A stretch of 64,000 nt of DNA. Origin: Thalassocella blandensis (GTDB lineage: Bacteria; Pseudomonadota; Gammaproteobacteria; Pseudomonadales; Cellvibrionaceae). This document shows, in pieces, positions 60,913-64,000 of this stretch (position 1 is the first letter of the stretch; each line of letters opens with the position of its first letter). A program made the translations under genes and the position numbers. The notes under the pieces are model-generated. The model was not told the origin of the DNA, ran no database searches, and saw only the letters and a list, made by a program, of their open reading frames with translations. The stretch spans positions 124,001 through 188,000 of the forward strand of contig CABFPG010000007.1 in NCBI GenBank assembly GCA_902141825.1, given 5' to 3'.

Positions 60913-61633
60913 CTAAGCCCCATAAAAACTACTCCCACCCGCAGCATTGCCTAGAGTCACCCATAGCAAGTTAAATTCTGACCCAGAGAAAGTAACGCCC
61001 TCGGTCCCGGGCCCCATAAGTGCTAAGGAAAATATGGTCATGTTCGTATCCGCTTGCGACGAAACTGAAAAGACACCAGAAGATACCAATACATTTAGCG
61101 GAATCGCTATTGATACGTACAGCGATCCATAAAGCTAAACAGACGATCAAATTGCAACGAATTCCGTTGATAAACAAGTGGAGAACAGAAGAATTCATTT
61201 TCTTATGAGAAACTACTTGTAAGACCGTACCTAATCCTTCAGTTAACGGCCCTCCACCGAGCTAGTACATTAAGGATAAAATCAAGGAACCAATTAGGTT
61301 AGCAAACCAAACTAATACACAAATTTTTATCGAACTTAACAAGGTTATGCGCTTTCTGAGAAAACCAAACGTCATGCACATTGTGTACCCAGTGAATAGT
61401 TCTGCACCCGCAAACATCACTAAAGTCAGAGCTACAGCGAAAGTTGATCCCATTAGCAGCTTCCTGAATTTTATTGGAACTTCCGCACCCAAAGCTATAA
61501 TGAGAACTAAACCGATACCGACATAAGCTCCTGCTATTACCCCTCAGATCCAAGTCGCTATTGGTCTTTCAGATAAAAGGTTGATTTTATCCACAGCTCG
61601 ATCAGTGAGTTTATTTATCTGTTCCTCGTACAT
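60913..61633 (-). pseudogene. nirC: nirC-like formate/nitrite channel, inactivated
   Basis: Read on the minus strand from ATG 61633, the translation follows E. coli NirC (MAGAYVG, ELFTG-x-TM, GGG, NWLVCLAIW-like NLIVCLALW, SGYEH, NLLWVTLGN-like NLLWVTLGNAAGG), but three lesions break it: TGA at 61544-61546, TAG at 61262-61264 (where E. coli has a Ser-Trp pair), and a frameshift near 61040-61045 after SGYE. In the shifted frame the end of the protein reads on normally (NMTIFSLALMGPGTEG) to a stop at 60913. NirC imports or exports nitrite through the inner membrane. The gene is dead as read. Confidence 0.85.
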
Positions 61634-61715
61634 GACTTTCTTCTCGTATCATCCTACAATCCAGAATTTAGTTACATTCCTATAACTGTTATTCAAATTT
61701 TTTTTGGAAACAACT

Positions 61716-61976
61716 CTACTCAATCACCATCCATTTACGATTTTCGTCCATATAAGAAACACACATAAACCTACAACCACTGCCACAGCAGCTTTCATCT
61801 CGAACACCACTCAGGTAGCCTTGATCCCAAAGTGCTTTCAATATTTTCTCTAATTCAACATTAGACATGGATGATAAACGTTTTAATTCAGATCCTCGCA
61901 AACCGGAAGAGCCTGTAAGATTTAGAAGTGAGAGTATATGCTTCGAATGTTCAACTAGAGCCATACAAAGAGCCAT
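61716..61976 (-). CDS. Small HTH protein with a cysteine cluster (FeoC-like)
   Basis: The product is 86 residues. Residues 10-60 form a winged-helix (LLNLTGSSGLRGSELKRL, NVELEKILKALWDQGYL) and the end carries four cysteines (ESCCGSGCRFMC) in a layout similar to FeoC-type regulators, which may bind an iron-sulfur cluster. FeoC normally accompanies feoAB; those genes are not here. Its neighbours are nirC and hmp remnants, so it may respond to NO or iron. A TATAAT lies directly before the ATG, with no clear ribosome site; the start could be the Met at residue 5. Confidence 0.6.
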   Translation of the reverse strand: MALCMALVEHSKHILSLLNLTGSSGLRGSELKRLSSMSNVELEKILKALWDQGYLSGVRDESCCGSGCRFMCVSYMDENRKWMVIE

Positions 61977-62028
61977 CGATTATAAGAGGGTGATTGATGT
62001 TTCTATTTTCAAAAGTTATTCGCGGCTT

Positions 62029-62907
62029 TTATATGAGTTCATCTAAAAGTTCGTTCAAGCGTCTTTTTTCCGTGTCATTAAGAGGTAGTAAAGGTTTTCT
62101 TGGGTCTCCGAAGTCATGCCCTCGAATGGCAAGCCCTGACTTCACTGCAGCAGCCAAACCAGAAGTAACAATAAATTCAAGAAAATCAAACTGCTGATAA
62201 AATAGCTCTTTTGCTTCTAAGTAGTTACCCCCCTTAACAGCTTCGAATAGTTTTGTCGGCATATCACCGATTAAGCATGGAGCTGCTGTACACCATCCAC
62301 TTGCACCAGCGTTTAGCGCTTCCAATGCCAAGTGGTTACAACCATTAAAGAATGGGACTTTTCCTTTAGATAGTTTGTAGATTTTGTGCATCCGTTGAAT
62401 ATCGCCCGAGCTTTCCTTAATCATAGATGCATTTTTAATATTACTGATCATTCTCAACATGAACTCCGGGGACATATCGACACCACAGGTAGCCGGATTG
62501 TTGTAGATCATTATGGGCAATGGTGTTGCATTTGAAACACTTTCATAATGCGAGTAAATTTCCTTTTCGCTTAACTTATAGTAAGAAAACGGCGAGAGCA
62601 TAATTGCATCGGCACCAATCTCATAAGCATATTTCGCGTAGCTGATTGCCTGGGCTGTAGTGAGCTCGGCCACTCCAATTACAACAGGTACTGTTCCTCC
62701 AACGTGCTTCACAGCGTATTCGGCTACCTCTCTCCACTCAGACTCACTCAAGTAAGCTGCTTCTCCTGCACTTCCCAAAGCTGCGATTGCATCTACTCTT
62801 GCACCGAGTAAAATATCGATGACTTTCGCGAGCCCTTTTATATCGACTGCACAATTATCTTCATTAAATGGGGTAACGGGGTATCCAATAATTCCTGATA
62901 AGCTCAT
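62029..62907 (-). CDS. Dihydrodipicolinate synthase-family aldolase
   Basis: The product is 292 residues, the standard length of this TIM-barrel family. The Schiff-base Lys164 (MIKESSGD), Tyr135 (IMIYNNPA) and the motif GSAGEAAYL (45-53, GxxGE) are present. Members are DapA, N-acetylneuraminate lyase and 2-keto-3-deoxy-sugar-acid aldolases. The replacement of the usual GTTGE by GSAGE and the pairing with a class II aldolase and MocR regulator make a catabolic role in sugar-acid or amino-acid breakdown likelier than lysine synthesis. GAGGA precedes the ATG. It follows the class II aldolase gene by 10 bases. Confidence 0.9.
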   Translation of the reverse strand: MSLSGIIGYPVTPFNEDNCAVDIKGLAKVIDILLGARVDAIAALGSAGEAAYLSESEWREVAEYAVKHVGGTVPVVIGVAELTTAQAISYAKYAYEIGADAIMLSPFSYYKLSEKEIYSHYESVSNATPLPIMIYNNPATCGVDMSPEFMLRMISNIKNASMIKESSGDIQRMHKIYKLSKGKVPFFNGCNHLALEALNAGASGWCTAAPCLIGDMPTKLFEAVKGGNYLEAKELFYQQFDFLEFIVTSGLAAAVKSGLAIRGHDFGDPRKPLLPLNDTEKRRLNELLDELI

Positions 62908-62917
62908 ATACTATTCC

Positions 62918-63694
62918 TCATATACAGTCAGTGTGAGTTTTAAGGGTTTGTCTTACGTAGTAAGCAAAATTAACTTTGTTTCTTTTATCCGTAGAGGTCC
63001 AGTCATGAGCCTCAGTCGCTAGTTCTTCAGGCAATGGTTTAATATCTCCTACAGACATCGCTAGCATTTGTAACTTTGCAGCCCGCTCAATCAAAATCGC
63101 TAAGTTGCAAGCCTCTTCAATGTTTCTACCTGTTACTAGCTGGCCATGATGAGCAAGGAAAACAGCGCGGTTATCACCAAGCGCATTTGAGATCAACTTA
63201 CCCTCTTCATTACCCACTGGCACTCCGGGCCAATCAGCGACAAAGGAGCAATCGTTATAAAGTCCGGTTGTATCCATATGGGAAATAACTAATGGCATGC
63301 CCAGCATGGACAACGCAGCAATATGGGTCGGATGTGTGTGAATAATGCAGTTGACTTCGGGGTGTTCTTTGTAGATCCACGTATGAAAACGGTTCGCGGG
63401 ATTAGGCATACCCTCGCCGTCTAATGGTCTCAAATCATCGTCTACAAGAATTAAATTTTCCGCAGTAATTTCGTCAAAACCTAAACCAAATCTTTGCGTT
63501 AAGAAAGTGTTGGGCTCATCTGTCCTACAGGTAATCTGTCCTGCTAAGCCCGAGTCATGCCCTTTGTCAAACAAGATACGACAGGTAAGCGCTAACTTTT
63601 CTCTGTCTGACAAACCAATGTCTTTAATTAATTTCTTCATATCTCTTTCTGCATTTTGCATTAAATCCAATTTCGTTTTATTGGCTGTTTTCAT
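62918..63694 (-). CDS. Class II aldolase/adducin-family protein
   Basis: The product is 258 residues. Zinc ligands are visible: HTHPTH (about 119-124) and HHG (about 181-183), with an acidic Glu near the active site. Members of the family split sugar phosphates (FucA, AraD) or are decarboxylases/epimerases. The strong ribosome site GAGGATC precedes ATG 63694. It is the first gene of a two-gene operon with the DHDPS-family aldolase and is divergent from a MocR-type regulator; together they look like a small catabolic locus. Confidence 0.92.
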   Translation of the reverse strand: MKTANKTKLDLMQNAERDMKKLIKDIGLSDREKLALTCRILFDKGHDSGLAGQITCRTDEPNTFLTQRFGLGFDEITAENLILVDDDLRPLDGEGMPNPANRFHTWIYKEHPEVNCIIHTHPTHIAALSMLGMPLVISHMDTTGLYNDCSFVADWPGVPVGNEEGKLISNALGDNRAVFLAHHGQLVTGRNIEEACNLAILIERAAKLQMLAMSVGDIKPLPEELATEAHDWTSTDKRNKVNFAYYVRQTLKTHTDCI

Positions 63695-63716
63695 GAAAGT
63701 GATCCTCTAAGCGGCT

Positions 63717-63744
63717 TTGACAAGTCAACCAAGATATAGATAAT
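63717..63744 (+). promoter_or_regulatory. Sigma70-type promoter of the MocR gene
   Basis: TTGACA at 63717-63722 is exact, spacer 16 bases, -10 GATAAT at 63739-63744 (5 of 6). The predicted start would fall near 63751, about 50 bases before the ATG at 63803. It overlaps the promoter area of the divergent aldolase operon. Confidence 0.65.
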
Positions 63745-63745
63745 G

Positions 63746-63788
63746 TGGACCAAGAATAAGATCCAGTATTGATATATTTAATGGTCCA
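63746..63788. promoter_or_regulatory. Candidate MocR operator pair
   Basis: TGGACCA at 63746-63752 and its reverse complement TGGTCCA at 63782-63788 flank a 29-base AT-rich spacer. They lie in the divergent intergenic region, just past the MocR promoter. MocR/GntR regulators bind paired half-sites; the spacing is unusual for a single dimer and would fit looping or two dimers. Confidence 0.5.
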
Positions 63789-63802
63789 GAAGGAAGATTC
63801 GA

Positions 63803-64000
63803 ATGCTAAGACCCTGGGAAACACAGTTCTGGCTAGAAGACAGTACCGGTAAAACACTTCACTCGAAGTTACTAAACAAACTAACCACAGATATAAAAGA
63901 CGGAAGATTAGCGCCGGGTAGTATGCTCCCAGGTTCACGCTCGTTAGCAGAGCAGCTGGGAATCAATCGAAAAACCGTCCAGCAGGTTTATGAAGAACTA
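63803..64000 (+). CDS. GntR/MocR-family transcription regulator, 3' end outside the window
   Basis: 66 codons are visible. The N-terminal winged helix of the GntR family is clear (LLNKLTTDIKDGRLAPGSMLPGSRSLAEQLGINRKTVQQVYEEL), and the PGSMLPGSRSLA phrase is typical of the MocR subfamily, which continues with a PLP-binding aminotransferase-like domain. That domain would lie outside the window. AGGA precedes ATG 63803. It is divergent from the aldolase operon and is its likely regulator. Confidence 0.85.
   Translation, partial: MLRPWETQFWLEDSTGKTLHSKLLNKLTTDIKDGRLAPGSMLPGSRSLAEQLGINRKTVQQVYEEL

Noticed and set aside
60947-61208. Short plus-strand frames near 61000.
   Set aside because: They are antisense to the nirC remnant, whose minus-strand translation matches NirC; so the plus frames are shadows.

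Overview
The window looks like a chromosomal segment of a marine or plant-polymer-associated gammaproteobacterium, most likely of the Cellvibrionaceae/Teredinibacter type. This is inferred from gene content, not from a phylogeny. The arguments are the housekeeping block LysM-dprA-tsaC-hemF-aroE facing def-fmt-rsmB-trkA-trkH, the glyQ-glyS-gmhB-plsC operon, the many secreted proteins with carbohydrate-binding modules (jacalin, ricin-B, AbfB), a GH18-derived sensor, and many stand-alone signalling proteins. No rRNA, tRNA, CRISPR array, prophage or insertion sequence was recognised.

Layout. 1-6419: a secreted protein cut by the window edge, a HAD hydrolase, a small lipoprotein, a TPR-containing class III nucleotide cyclase and, divergent from it, a Crp-family regulator. 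6466-18121: a signalling district with a membrane GH18-like/LytTR regulator, an HTH-REC response regulator, a REC/HD-GYP protein, a soluble histidine kinase, a secreted phospholipase-C-like protein with a jacalin tip, and an EAL-HDOD protein. 18349-20377: two unrecognised proteins. 20848-31711: the conserved housekeeping core (heme, shikimate, tRNA modification, translation initiation, K+ uptake). 31715-43298: acyltransferase, orphan periplasmic binding protein, ECF sigma factor plus membrane VWA protein, a second secreted PLC-like protein with lectin domains, an ODP-type metallo-beta-lactamase-fold protein, ldhA and yeeN. 43635-47968: glyQS, gmhB, plsC. 47972-58413: accessory regulators and redox genes, including GlxA-type AraC, a TetR with two matching operator candidates, rarD, an Rrf2/flavoprotein pair with two dyads in between, and a Mo-hydroxylase/cytochrome c operon facing a LysR gene. 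58414-64000: a visibly more AT-rich stretch with a decayed gene, a flavohemoglobin, a nirC pseudogene whose lesions can be read individually, a small Cys-containing HTH protein, and an aldolase/DHDPS-family pair divergent from a MocR-type regulator cut by the window end.

The most distinctive items are: (i) a single-chain membrane regulator built from a GH18 domain whose catalytic acids are replaced, a degenerate kinase-like core and a LytTR DNA-binding domain; (ii) a class III cyclase with guanylate-cyclase-like specificity residues next to a Crp-type regulator; (iii) a recurrent pattern of short tandem duplications (mostly 13-16 bp units, 2-4 copies) in intergenic DNA, found at twelve places and almost never inside genes; (iv) two secreted zinc-PLC-like proteins with different lectin tails; (v) shared operator-like sequences around the TetR gene and between the Rrf2/flavoprotein pair; (vi) the nitrite-channel pseudogene beside an intact hmp. 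All functional statements rest on reading of motifs; no database search was possible.
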